This document shows positions 45,628 to 56,879 of a DNA stretch of 64,000 bases, one piece after another (the stretch's first letter is position 1; each line of letters opens with the position of its first letter). The notes under the pieces are model-generated. The model did no database searches, was not told the origin of the DNA, and saw only the letters and a list, made by a program, of their open reading frames with translations. This DNA is from Amphiduros pacificus (Eukaryota; Annelida; Polychaeta; Phyllodocida; Hesionidae). Location of the stretch: assembly GCA_949316495.1 (NCBI GenBank), contig OX439004.1, forward strand, positions 17,343,267-17,407,266. The letters run 5' to 3'. Made by a program: the position numbers and the translations under genes.

Positions 45628-46230
45628 CACCAAAGACATCGTCAAAAAAGGTTTGAAATCCACTGTTTCCAGAAACATCACGCACTGCCCATCCAATTTA
45701 AGTCCCGACTCTGTAAGAACTTGACTTCCGGCGACTAACAATCAAAGAATTGTGTACTGTTTAAATCAACTTAAGATGTCAGCCCTGTTTGAAAATATTT
45801 CTTTGTTTTTTCTTGATCTCAGCATCGTTTCACCATTGTTTACGAGTTTGCGCAATCATGTGAAAGTGGGTCAGTCTAATTATAGGAGTGACAGCAACGA
45901 TCTCAAGCTCTACAACACAGTGATGGTTCTGACTTCATATGAAGATTCTCCCTCGGTGTTTCCATGGCGTCATCACTTGGACTCTTATAAATGTAATTTC
46001 ACGTTGTCAAGTTTGATATCGGGTAAAAAACTGGAAAAAAAACGCTACAGAATGCACGCAGATTTGTATTTTTAGACATTATGACTGAGAACGATATGGC
46101 ATGGGTCATAACTGCAACAGTCAATCGCCGGAGGTCGAGTTTATTAACTGGGGAAACTTCAATATGATGGGCAGTGTGTAGTGTTTCTAGAAATAGCGAA
46201 TTTCAAGTCTATTTTGCTGATGTCTTTGGG
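45628..46230 (+). mobile_element. TA-flanked inverted-repeat element T1, copy B
   Basis: Inverted partner of copy A, separated from it by about 1.1 kb. The ends carry the T1 terminal repeat (caccaaagacatcg at left; gatgtctttggg at right) beside TA. At 603 bp it is uninterrupted. The pair could pair with each other in DNA or in a read-through transcript. Confidence 0.85.
45752..46075 (+). other. Short ORF shared by both T1 copies (copy B)
   Basis: The 107-codon frame starts MYCLNQLKMSALFENISLFF, has LRNHVKVGQSNYRSDSNDLK in the middle and a Lys/Arg-rich end (SGKKLEKKRYRMHADLYF). Copy A has the same frame up to residue 71 and then a stop. It is not a recognisable transposase. Its size would suit a small DNA-binding factor, but there is no supporting motif. 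Confidence 0.4.
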
Positions 46231-46483
46231 TATAATGACAATTGCAGGTCAGTCAGGGTACAGTCAGTATTGGGTGCGGATTGTCTTGGGTGCGGTTTGA
46301 CTCAGGGGGGGCGTTTGTGTGAAGAGTGCGGATTGTCTGGAAACAAGTTTCTTTTTGAATTTCAATTTTTTACATAATTTAAGAAAGCTCTCATCATAAA
46401 CTGTCCAACTGTGCCAATCATAAAGAATTTTCATCAGTTTGACACTAAATAACGATCAAACAAAGACAGAAATGAATTTTTGT

Positions 46484-46555
46484 AACACAGATGGTTCCTT
46501 TTTTGACAAGCATTGCCGAAAGGCAATGCTTGTCAAAAAAAGGAACTATCTGTGT
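46484..46555. repeat. 34-bp near-perfect hairpin with GAAA loop
   Basis: The arms 46484-46517 and 46522-46555 are complementary apart from one G/A difference and a one-base difference in the T/A run. The loop is gaaa, a GNRA-type tetraloop if transcribed. The size fits a very small MITE or a precursor of a small RNA; neither is demonstrated. Confidence 0.85.
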
Positions 46556-46785
46556 TATTCTGTGATCGGTACGATCATGGGAAATGCGTATTCATTTCCT
46601 GTGGTTTGTTATTAGTTTTTTTCTGTGGTCATTATTGTTAAAGCAACTGACGCCACTGTGGAGTGTTCGTCGTGTGCATGCGCTATAGACTGGTCTCCAA
46701 CCGAGTGTCAAGTACATCGTGTGGATACACAGAGGGTGGCACCAGTCTACATGCGCTAGCGTATGAATATATGTTCATATAACAA

Positions 46786-47062
46786 GTAAACAAAGATAAA
46801 GAAGTGCGTGATGACAAAAATCGTCATCGCCCATCGATGTGCAAAATTATCAATTCACTTTGCCTGGAAATGTTATCCAATCGATAGAGCATGAAATTCT
46901 GATCAATAATGACCGTAAACAAAGATAACGAAGTGCGTGATGACAAAATGCTCATCTACAAGTTTTCCGGATCGGCAAAGCCAATAGGCATCCCGCCGAA
47001 ATGACAACATCGTCATCGCCCATCGATGCACAAAATTATCCTTTTAAATTGCTTGGAAATGC
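46786..47062 (+). repeat. Direct duplication, diverged
   Basis: 'gtaaacaaagataa-gaagtg' with 'cgtgatgacaaaa' occurs at about 46786 and 46914, and 'cgtcatcgcccatcgatg' at about 46825 and 47013. The second copy has an extra segment of about 50 bases. Confidence 0.75.
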
Positions 47063-47304
47063 TTCCCAATCACAAGAACAAGGAATTTTCAGTAAGTTTA
47101 GTTCAAATTTGGTTTAAATCGGACAATTAGAACAGAGCTATAATAGAGCAACTAACGTAATCGGGCATGAAAAGGCACATCTTTGCCACCAGTTGTGCTA
47201 AAAAAATTGTTCATATACCAAATTAAATGTTTTTAAAAGATGAATAAAATAATTTCTAACTACCCCATCAGTTTGCAATGATTGTTTATGTTTAAATGTA
47301 TTTT

Positions 47305-47375
47305 GTTTTGTTTGTTGTAATTTTTGTTTTGTTTATTGTAATTTTTGTTTTGTTTATTGTAATTTTTGATTTGTT
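47305..47375 (+). repeat. Tandem repeat, period about 25 bp
   Basis: Three and a half units of tttgttttgtttattgtaat or close variants. Confidence 0.85.
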
Positions 47376-47779
47376 TGTTATTTTTTTCCCATCCGTGTTA
47401 CATGTGGAGCACCACTTTTTCTTGTTTTTCTCTGCTTCTACTCGTAGGTATACATAATTACTGGGGTGAGACCAAATGTCTTCTGGGTGTCAGCACTGGA
47501 TGACAGGTCGGCTCAGCAGATATTATTGACAAAGTGTTCAATTGATGATTTAGATTTTAACAGAAGACTCATCTACTTTCAAATGGCAGAGAAATTAAAG
47601 TCGGGATAATATAATGAATAATAACATTTGAACAAAAAATTTCAGGCATGAGTAGAGTTTCTAGCCCTCTTCCCCTGTATGGACCCTCACAGCATAAAAA
47701 GGTTCATAAGGGATGGTAACAGTTAAAGATGTTTAGTTTGACACGAACCAAGTTCTGAATGTGTTCTTTATCTCTATTT

Positions 47780-50395
47780 TCACTTAAGTTGAGGTAAAAA
47801 AAACCAAATCTGGTTCACTGGGATTATATAATTTAATATCGTTAAGAGGACATAGATGTTTGGAAATCCTCTTTTTAGTTCTGCAATCTGCAGAATTTCT
47901 TTTCTGTCTGACATTTTGACTTGACTAAACTGATATTTATGTAGTGACATTAAGTGGTACCATACTACCATTGGGCTCGGCCAAGCGGTAACGGAGGGAC
48001 AGCATCACTGAACAGCATAACATAAATGCATTTATTCCAGAAATACAAAATTATTAGAAATACTTAATTATTGTTTTTGACAAAGCCCACTGAACACTAC
48101 AATATGCCAAAGTATTGAGGATCATACTGTAACAGTTTATGTATGGTATCAAAATATGTTTTCTGTAACGGAGGGACACTTTTGAACAGCAGCTTTGGAG
48201 TCATGTAGCAAAATGGGCTTAACATAAAGTTCTTATGAATATTCTTAAAAATCACTATATCATATATCATCTACACATACCTAAGTAGTAAATACCAAAA
48301 TATCAAGTTTATAACCCTAACACTGTTTTATTTATTAAAGAAATATTGTCGTAACGGAGGGACAACAGAAAATAGTAACGGAGGGACACAAATGTTCAGC
48401 TGTAATCTTTTCAACAAGTAACTTCTGTAACAAACTGTACATGTACTATTTAGGTGCTAAATCTTTATGAACTTGACAGAATAAATTTACAGAATAAATT
48501 GAATGAAATAACATAAGTACAAAGACCAAATACACACCACAACTGACAACTGGGTACTAAGGATGGATTATGGTCAAAATAACCATGTGACAAAGGTGAC
48601 CGTGGTACTGAACTGCCACATTAGACAGAATTTGACATTTTATGAATCTAAATTATCCACAAGTGTAGATTATCTACAAGTTGGAGAAAATATGAGTTTA
48701 ACAATGCTTAGAAATGCATACTATTTACGTTTTTGAAGACAAAGACTTAAAATGGACGCCAAGCTTTAAAGGTTATGCTAATGTCCAGGCCTGAGTGAAA
48801 AGTTAAAATATTAACAGAAAGATATGACGGACATGAGGTATAATGACGGCAGAAAGTAGCTGAATAAGATTAAGATTGGCAGCTATGTTCAGGTTTTAGA
48901 TAAGAGGAGGGAATATATAGCTATCAAATGAAATGCACATGCACTTGGTCCAGCGGTCCACTTCGTATCATGGTCATTTTGACCATGGTCATTTTGGTCA
49001 TCATAAGGATGACACACACAACTCATTCCATTACATCATCATGTTCTTAGCCTTGTGTTATCCTAACTGTAAGCCAGGAACACTGCATTATCCCTAAGAA
49101 TGGATTTGTCAGGTAAATTAGACACTTTGACAAGATCAAACGGTTACATAGTGTCACAAGGAATCACACCTATCAAACAGCAATTGTGTTGTCTCTGATG
49201 GGACAGCTTGTGTACCCAGTGCAGGTCAGCTGGTGGCTTTCTTCCTATGACTAAAGTACCAATGCAAACAAATATGATTTTTTTTGCCATAAACTCAGAC
49301 AGTATTGAAAACCAGTGTTTATAATACATGAATATGTAGACAGGGAAATAGAATTATGTATCACTGACCATGTTGATTGATGCATGAGTATAAACATGAA
49401 GTGTCTGTCTCTCAGGTGACAGACCACATATTAGCCAACCAATACATGTTTAACCAAATAACATAAACCACTTTCAGAAATAAAAATTTCTGGCAAATAA
49501 CTGAAATAATAACAACTTGCATGAACCTGAACATTTGTCCCTCCGTTACTAGTAACGGAGGGACAGGTTTTCTTCATATAAAATCAACCAAAAATTAAAT
49601 GAGTTTCATAAAGCATACAGAAGGTTATGATACTTCACTATAAGCACCTTACTTCTAGAAAGTTTCACATTCCTTGTGATATGCATTATAGCATGAGGTA
49701 AAAATTTCAATATTTTTTGTAACGGAGGGACATGTAACGGAGGGACAAATTCATATTTTAAAGTTTTTCCCCAAAAACATCTTTAGACTTGGGTGCCAAG
49801 AATTTGACTTTAAATCATGATAACATAGCATCTCAACTTTATTAAAGTCCCATTTCCACTACTTTGCATGTGATTTCTAATAAAATACACCATATTTTCT
49901 AAATTGATAGAAAATCGACGACAGACAGCAAAATGAACCAACAAAATAGGGTCTTAAACAAATTGTGATTATTTCGCAACCAATAAGGGTAGAGAAAAAA
50001 ATAAAACAGTTTCAGAAACTACAGTTTTTAGTTTATAAGGTACAATTTAAAAGAAGCACATATTTTGAGTTTCACTTTTTCATGTTAATGTTCACTTCCC
50101 CTTGGCTGAGCCCCATTACTTACTATCTAGGAGTGATGTTTGATTGCATCACATTTTGCTTGGTTTAACATCAAGTATATCAGTATGACTTCCATCTCAT
50201 TTTGGTTTGATGAATTATTATTTCCACTATAAAGAACTTGTCTGAGTGAAATATGATTACTGGTAAGTCTAAATAGGGGATCTTTTTTCAGCAGTTAAGT
50301 AGTTTTCTCAAACAATTTGGAAAATGTTCTATTTTTGCATAAAAATAAGTTCCTCCAGAAATTCTGCCACCAGAGGACACCCACTACCAACACCC
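47780..50395. mobile_element. Element F2, long copy with iterated 14-bp motif
   Basis: The motif gtaacggagggaca is present, unchanged, at 47988-48001, 48165-48178, 48351-48364, 48375-48388, 49552-49565, 49719-49732 and 49734-49747, and inverted at 49536-49549. The inverted and direct copies at 49536-49565 meet to form a perfect 30-bp palindrome. The flanks of the block (47800-47960 and 50250-50385) match the two halves of the short F2 copy (33907-34796), including 'tctgccaccagaggacac'. No transposase is recognised. Repeated identical sites point to binding by an element-encoded protein. The outer limits are approximate. The right end lies within 60 bases of the first POLE3 coding exon. Confidence 0.6.
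49536..49565. promoter_or_regulatory. Perfect 30-bp palindrome of two motif copies
   Basis: An inverted and a direct copy of gtaacggagggaca are joined by 'ta-ct/ag' so that the whole is symmetric. This is the form expected for a dimeric DNA-binding protein site. Role inferred. Confidence 0.7.
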
Positions 50396-50456
50396 ATAAA
50401 CTACATCAATGAATATCTTATTTGTTTCTTTCTTTAGGTCAGCAGCTGTTTGGAGA

Positions 50457-52907
50457 ATGGCAGAACGACCAGAAGATCTCAATTTGCCTCTTTCTGTAAT
50501 AACAAGGATAATAAAGGAAGCGGTACGCTATTAACTGTCAAAATAAAAAAAAAAATTTTCATGTGTAAATTGATCCAGCCCATTTAGGCCAATATTGTGT
50601 GCTTGGTCATGTAGTATTCTATATTTGGACACATCATTTGGATCAAACATGAATGAACCAAATAGATGTTAAAGTTCATCACAGATTATGCTTTTTCTCT
50701 CACCTGACCATGTGTTTGTTGTTCCTCTGAGCATATGTGTTGGACAATACATTAAATTCTCTTTATTTTATTTTAATTTATACAATATGTCATCTTATGA
50801 ATTTGTAATTATAATTGTTGATTACAAGTATTTTTTTATAAAATAAAATGTTAATAAATTTGAAGTAGAAATGTGGTGGATTAATTAAACATTCCTATAT
50901 TGCAGTTGCCGGATGGCGTTAATGTATCAAAAGATGCCAGATTAGCAGTTGCCAAAGCTGCCAGTATCTTTGTACTGTATGCAACCTCCTGGTAGGTACC
51001 CCTCCTCACTCATCAGTATGCTATTCTTAGTTTCCTGCCTTGGGTGCATTTAGTACATGGTATATCAATATGTGGCACTTGGTGCTTATCAATATGATAC
51101 ACTAGACCATCTTTAATTGGCCCTGTTTTCAGTTAATTTAAACTTTCTACCATTGGATCTTAAAAAGAAGCTTGTTTTTGATTTTCCAACCTACCCTATT
51201 TCAAACCAGCTACCCTAAAGTTTTAACTTTCCAGATGAAAAGACATAATTTTAGCTATTATTTTATTAAGCAATAAAAATTCTCAAAAATGAAATAAAAA
51301 ATAAAAATGGCCCCTATCCTAATTTTTCGCGGCATGTTTTTGGAAACAAAATTATTATTTTTTTGGCCTCATCATTAAAATCGACTAATTATTATTGTTA
51401 TCAGTTCTCAGATGGTTAATGATCATACTCTATTTTTTCTAAAAATGTGCTTTCAGATATGTGTAATATTAGATTTTGTGTATTTACAGTGCCAATAACT
51501 TTGCCATGCAACATAAGCGAAAGACAATCAGTGGAAATGATGTACTGGAAGCCATGGATGAGATGGAGTTCGAAAGATTTGTAGAACCCCTTAAAGACAG
51601 TTTACAAGGTATTGAAATTGACCACACAAGTTTGTTACTTTGCCTAATTATAGGAGGTATTCCAATGTGTATCTTTGTCTGGCCTGTAAACAGCATAATA
51701 TTTGCTTGGATTATTTTGCAATACCCTCTATGAATATCAAATTGCCTAATCAAATTATAATAGTCCCTGGTCAGGGAACATGTTATTCCAACCGTGGCGT
51801 CTCAAGGAGTAAGGTTTTTCATTGCAAATGAAAAACTAGCAGTCACATTTTGTCAATTTTTCAGCAGGGTTCCCATGCAGTCAGGAATAGTTGGGAATTG
51901 CATGAGGATGTTACCCGACCTAAAAGAGTCTGGAAATCCTGCACAAAGTTGGGAAAATTCAAAAGATTACGATGCAAAATTTTCTTGAGACATTGGCATT
52001 GCTACCATTTGAGTTTGGTGGCCATTTACATTTAGAAACGTGAATACAAAGTGTCGGGGATTCATCATTGCACAATATATTAATATTTTAATGGAAATGT
52101 ATACGCTGTTGTGATGCTGCAGTCAATTCGCACCAAAAGTAAGAGCTTCTCTCCATCACTTATGCTTTCCTAAATGGTGGCCTCGTATTGCATATGCATG
52201 CTTTACCATTGTTAATGTCACATTTACTCTGTCTTTTGTATACATTACATGTGAGAAACAGGGGCAGACTATTTTGGACATCTTTGTTTTCTGTATTAAT
52301 TATCTATTTTACAAATACTTTCTTCATTTGCAAAAAAAACAATTGAATTCTATGTGTTCGGACGCCCTTCACAAAAAAATTTGTAAGGTCTGAAAATGGG
52401 CATGAAAAGTGTGTAAAAAGTCATGATTTCCAATAGTCCTGTTGCATGGGAACCCTGTTCAGCAAAGTGAAAGGCATCATGAAGGAAAAGTGTGTGCCAA
52501 AAAGTTAAAATAGTTTTCAACTTGCCCAGCACTTCATTAACATTAATCAATACACAGACCTACTCCAGATTGACTGAAAAATAGAGGTTACATTGATATT
52601 TAATACAATGAATATTTATATATATTTGTGGTTTATTTGAGCAGAAAGTTGTAAACTTGAGTAGACTTTATGACATATTTTACATGTATCTGCAGCTTAC
52701 AAGGATCAACAGAAAGGCAAGAAAGATGCATCAGAACAAAAGAAGAAGGCCAAAGAAGCAACAGCTGAAGAGTCCAAAGATGGTGCCGAGGAAGAAAAAG
52801 AGGAAGAGGAAGAAGGTGATGAAATGGAAGAAGAAGAGAGCCGTGGAGAAGGAGATGAAGAGGAGCCGATAGTGATTACAAATGGAGAAGATGATGAGGA
52901 GAGCTGA
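50457..52907 (+). CDS. POLE3: DNA polymerase epsilon subunit 3 / CHRAC histone-fold subunit
   Basis: POLE3 forms a histone-fold pair with POLE4 in the leading-strand polymerase epsilon and with CHRAC15 in a chromatin-remodelling complex; it binds DNA and H3-H4. Four coding exons: 50457-50522, 50906-50991, 51490-51608 and 52696-52907, all with GT...AG introns and consistent phases. They give 160 residues, starting [20 protein letters not shown]. The histone fold covers about residues 8-95, with [20 protein letters not shown] and [20 protein letters not shown] as in other animals. From about residue 100 the tail is first basic ([15 protein letters not shown]) and then highly acidic, longer than the human one (147 residues in total). 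The first exon starts after an acceptor at 50436-50437, so the leader is spliced. Intron 3 holds a CAGGG-ended transposon. Confidence 0.97.
51860..52462. mobile_element. CAGGG-ended non-autonomous transposon in POLE3 intron 3
   Basis: The element (51865-52457, 593 bp) begins CAGGGTTCCCATGCA and ends with the complement, TGCATGGGAACCCTG. The 5-base duplication ttcag lies at 51860-51864 and 52458-52462. The 5-bp duplication and the CAGGG end fit hAT5-like elements. No coding sequence. Confidence 0.92.
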
Positions 52908-53054
52908 GCACATCTCAACCTATATCATTAGCTCACTCTGCATCAGGCCAAGAGAAACATCTCAAAGGGTTAAATTACATTTGTTCTGGTAAACAAGGCT
53001 TAATATTTGGGGTGATTATCATTAAAATCTTCAACTCTTAAGAAAATTTATGCA

Positions 53055-53060
53055 AATAAA
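53055..53060 (+). terminator. Candidate POLE3 polyadenylation signal
   Basis: The first AATAAA after the stop codon lies 148 bases downstream at 53055-53060. Later signals cannot be excluded. Confidence 0.4.
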
Positions 53061-53440
53061 TGGCCAAGTTAGGTGTTCTCACCAACCGATCAGGCAAGCT
53101 ATTCTCCTCTGATCGGACCTGTCTTCTACCAGAAACAAATATTTTGTCCCTGGCCTTGGCTGTTCACTTGATCACAGTGTATGATATCAATGTTGGGGTG
53201 CTACCATATTTTTTAAAAAAGAGGTTTGATTTTGTTTCATATGCCCATACAGTAGATTTCAACAAAAAGGAACTCGTGCATACATTGTCATTACCATCTT
53301 CATTATCACCATCTTTGGTTCATCTCATCTCATTTGAACTTAAATTCTTTGCATTATGTCATATTTGCATGTCTACATTTGCCTCATGGAAACATAAATA
53401 CTTTAGTGATGGACTTTCAGTTGCTAAATTGATATATTGC

Positions 53441-54056
53441 ATCTTCAGGGGTGGGAGAGCTCTGATCCAATCTAGGCGGTACTTGAAACATATCTGGGTG
53501 GTATACCATTGTTCTGAACCAATTCTGAACCAATCTGGGCGGTTCTGTTAAAAAACGACTTTTTTATAGCTCATAAAAAGCATCAAAATCACATAATAAT
53601 CATCACGAAATATAACAAATTTTGCTACAGTTGAGTGTAAAACAGCGTCTTGTTAATAATAATGTAAATTTTATGCTAAATCTATAACGTTTTTACGGTT
53701 ATATTTGTGCCCCCAAGTTGGGAATTACTCTTCTTTATGCAGTCTTAAACTGGGGTGATGATCATATACTTATATATGTAACTGATGAGAAGTTATTTTC
53801 TTTAACATTTGTGAATGATAGTCATTATATAAAGATTAAAGAATGCAAGGTTTTCAGTCTGGCCATTGTTCACCACATGGCACGGCCCAGGTACCACTCA
53901 GATTGGCTGCGATTTAGTGCACAGATTGTTGCGAGCGCCCAGAATGACTTCATTTACCGCCCAGATCAGTTGTGAGCGACCAGAATGACGCGATTTAACC
54001 AGATTGGTTCAGAGTTACTGCACAGATTGGTTCAGAGCTCTCCCACCCCTGATCTT
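53441..54056. mobile_element. CAGGGG-ended non-autonomous transposon
   Basis: The element (53446-54051, 606 bp) has ends CAGGGGTGGGAGAGCTCTGA and the complement at 54032-54051. The duplication atctt lies at 53441-53445 and 54052-54056. Near the right end 'cagattggttcagag' occurs twice, and 'ccaat' with related words occurs at the left, a subterminal repeat pattern. It is the third CAGGG-type element with a 5-bp duplication in the window. Confidence 0.92.
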
Positions 54057-54857
54057 AATTCCAAAATGAACATGTTGACCCCATGGTTGTTCTGTGTCAT
54101 TGCCAGAGACATTGGGAAACATGAAATGTCAAAATGTTGAGAATGATAGGGATTTCAATATTCTTTATGTAAAGATGATGAATTTTGCAAACGCAAAAAT
54201 CCTAAAATTTAATGTTCACTTATGAAAAAAGCCATATTGTTTTCTCTATATATTGGAAGTACATAATCTCAGTGAGTCTATTTCAATATTTATAAAGTGA
54301 AATTTCACGTTTTGTCCAAGTTTGGCTAATCATGTTTTAAGTTAGAGCAGAGCAGTCTGATGCTACTCTGCTGTCTCCACACTGAAAGCCTGCCAATATA
54401 TCAAGGGAAGCAATCTGCGATTCTTGAAATAATCCAAAGGAAGACAGCAACAGCCAGAAGCAAGTTTCCAGTACAAAAGCTGAATGTTGTAAATGTATTT
54501 ATGATACAGGGACCAAAATAATAAAATTCAAATAATTTTTGAGAAAAAAAAAAAAAAAAATTTGTTTTGGAAAAATGTATATTTTGCACCAAAAGATAAA
54601 TGCCTCATACTCAAATTTGTGATTTATAATGTTGAAATGTGGTTTAGATTTAATACATAAGAGAAAATATTTTTTTCTTGATTGTTTCATGTTCAGGTAA
54701 ACTATTTGAAGATTGGTGCATTTTTGTAAACTATATTGGAATAAAAACAAATATGATATTTATAAGCTTGAATATTCTTTGGATGACATGAAATAAATAC
54801 CTTTTACCCATGATGTATACCTTCCTTATTTAGGAAATTCAAATGATATTTCTGAAT
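54057..54857. other. Non-coding stretch, no gene seen
   Basis: AT-rich, with an A19 run near 54542-54560. The phrase 'gatgtatacctt' near 54811 recurs at the far side of the following minisatellite (near 55573). Confidence 0.4.
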
Positions 54858-55580
54858 GTAGTTGGCTCCACAAGATGTAGGTGGCTCCACCATTACAAGA
54901 TGTAGGTGGCTCCACCATCACAAGATGTAGGTGGCTCCATGAGATAAAGGCGGCCCCACAAGATGTAGATGGCCCCACAAGGTGTAGGTGGCTCCACAAA
55001 ATGAAGCTGGCCCCACATGATGTAGGTGACACCACAAGATGTAGTTGGCTCCACAAGATGTAGGTGGCTCCACAAGATGTAGGTGGCTCCACCATCACAA
55101 GATGTAGGTGGCCCCATGAGATAAAGGTGGCCTCACAAGATGAAGCTGGCCCACAAGATGTGGGTGGCTCCACAAGGTGTAGGTGGCTCTATGAAATTAA
55201 GGTGACACCACAAGATGTATGTGGCTCCACAAGATGTAGGTGGCTCCACAAAATGTAGGCGACTCCACCATCACAAGATGTAGATGGCCCCACAAGATGT
55301 AGGTGGCGCCATGAGATGTAGGTGGCTCCACCATCACAAGGTGTAAATGGCCCCACAAGATGTAGGTGGCTCCACAAGATGTAGGTGGCTCCACCATCAC
55401 AAGATGTAGGTGGCTCCACAAAATGTAGGCGACTCCACCATCACAAGATGTAGGTGGCTCCACAAAATGTAGGTGACTCCACCATCACATGATGTAGGTG
55501 GCTCCACAAGATGTAGGTGACTCCACCATCACATGATGTAGGTGGCTCCACAAGATGTAGGTGGCTCCACAAGATGTATA
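54858..55580. repeat. 19-bp minisatellite, second array
   Basis: Units close to gtggctccacaagatgtag run for about 720 bases. A longer variant with 'accatcacaagatgtaggtg' is interspersed, which gives higher-order structure at the right half. The period of 19 leaves all minus-strand frames open (SCGATYILWSHLHLVEPPT and so on); these are not genes. 'gatgtatacctt' occurs on both sides. Confidence 0.95.
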
Positions 55581-56879
55581 CCTTACTGCACCAAGGCAAA
55601 TTGATGCAGGGGTAAAAGAAACATAATGGTCCACATGTACCTCCTGTGGTGTACAGCAAACATTCACAAAATGGTCATCCTGCCGTACACCTACTAACAA
55701 GTTTATCATCGCGTCCTTTCTTCTTGGAGGGCACTTATGTTCATTTCTCTCTTAGCAACTGGCCTACCACTTTAAAAAGGTAGACCCTGGACTACAGTCC
55801 CCCCCCCCCATATTCTTTCAAAATTATCCTGTCTGTAGGTCCATAGGTCCATTCTGTCTTATCGAACCATTTAGATGCCTCTCTGCCTCAGCTTCCCAGT
55901 TGAATTACACAGCCATAAACAACAATTTTCTCTGCACACCAAAAAAGCCACTTGGGGTGAGATTGGTTCTCAACTTGGCTCTGTCAGACGGTCTCATTTG
56001 CTTTAGTCTCATTCACTTCCAAGTGTAAGAATTGTCTCGTACCTCCACACTCTCTGGTCTGGAATCATGTAATATGCTCCCCCCACACAGCATGCACAAA
56101 CTTATGATGTGAAGAGCTCACTCCCTTGATTGTCACCATGATAATCATCAGGATACTGTAATTGTATGATATTTGTTTTTTAACATTTTTTTTTCAAGTT
56201 ATACTTTTTGTGGAACATTCTGACCTAGAGAGGACCACTATGACTCTTGATACCATCCACTCACCCTCCATGCCTGGGTGTCCATGCAGTGGACTAAAGC
56301 TCTCTTGAACCTTTCAGTATCATCATGGACTAAATAATCCATGGTATCATGCATCGCATCTTAAAATAAACCAAGAGGTGACAAGTTGTAAAAAGTACCT
56401 CATAGAGAACAGAGAAAGGTGATGACCACATCACAGGCCATGATTTGAGAGAACTTTGTGTCCAAGCTTGATTGCCACCTTGGATCGGATTACCTCTGAC
56501 CTAGATAAAGTTTAGTGTTTAGTCCTCAAGATGGCATTTTACACTCATTGTTGTATTTCAGTCCGGAAGTATATTGTGTGCTGATCATTCTGGTACCTGA
56601 TTCATTTCCATTCACCACACAGAAGTGATTTTATTTAGAACAATTCAAATGTCAACAATTCAACCAATTGTCTTCAGAACCCTATTTAAACCAGAATAAA
56701 TTATTCTCCAAATCATGAACATATTGTACAGGATACATATAATTACATATATTTACACAATATCATGATCTAATCTTTTCTGATTTGTAAAGTATTAATA
56801 TTTTGGAAGTTGTGACCTATAGGGCATTTAAGTAGGTCATTAAAGATAAAGATAACTCATTAAAGATAAATATAACTTA
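55581..56879. other. Non-coding stretch, no gene seen
   Basis: Less AT-rich than average up to 56350, with a C11 run near 55799-55809. No frame with recognisable content. Confidence 0.4.

Noticed and set aside
53060-53551. A 163-codon frame after POLE3
   Set aside because: It runs through the POLE3 3' region into a transposon end and has no recognisable domain.
54826-55709. Minus-strand repeat proteins (EPPTSCGATYILW and so on)
   Set aside because: Same reason: a 19-bp tandem array open in several frames, without a promoter or conserved start.
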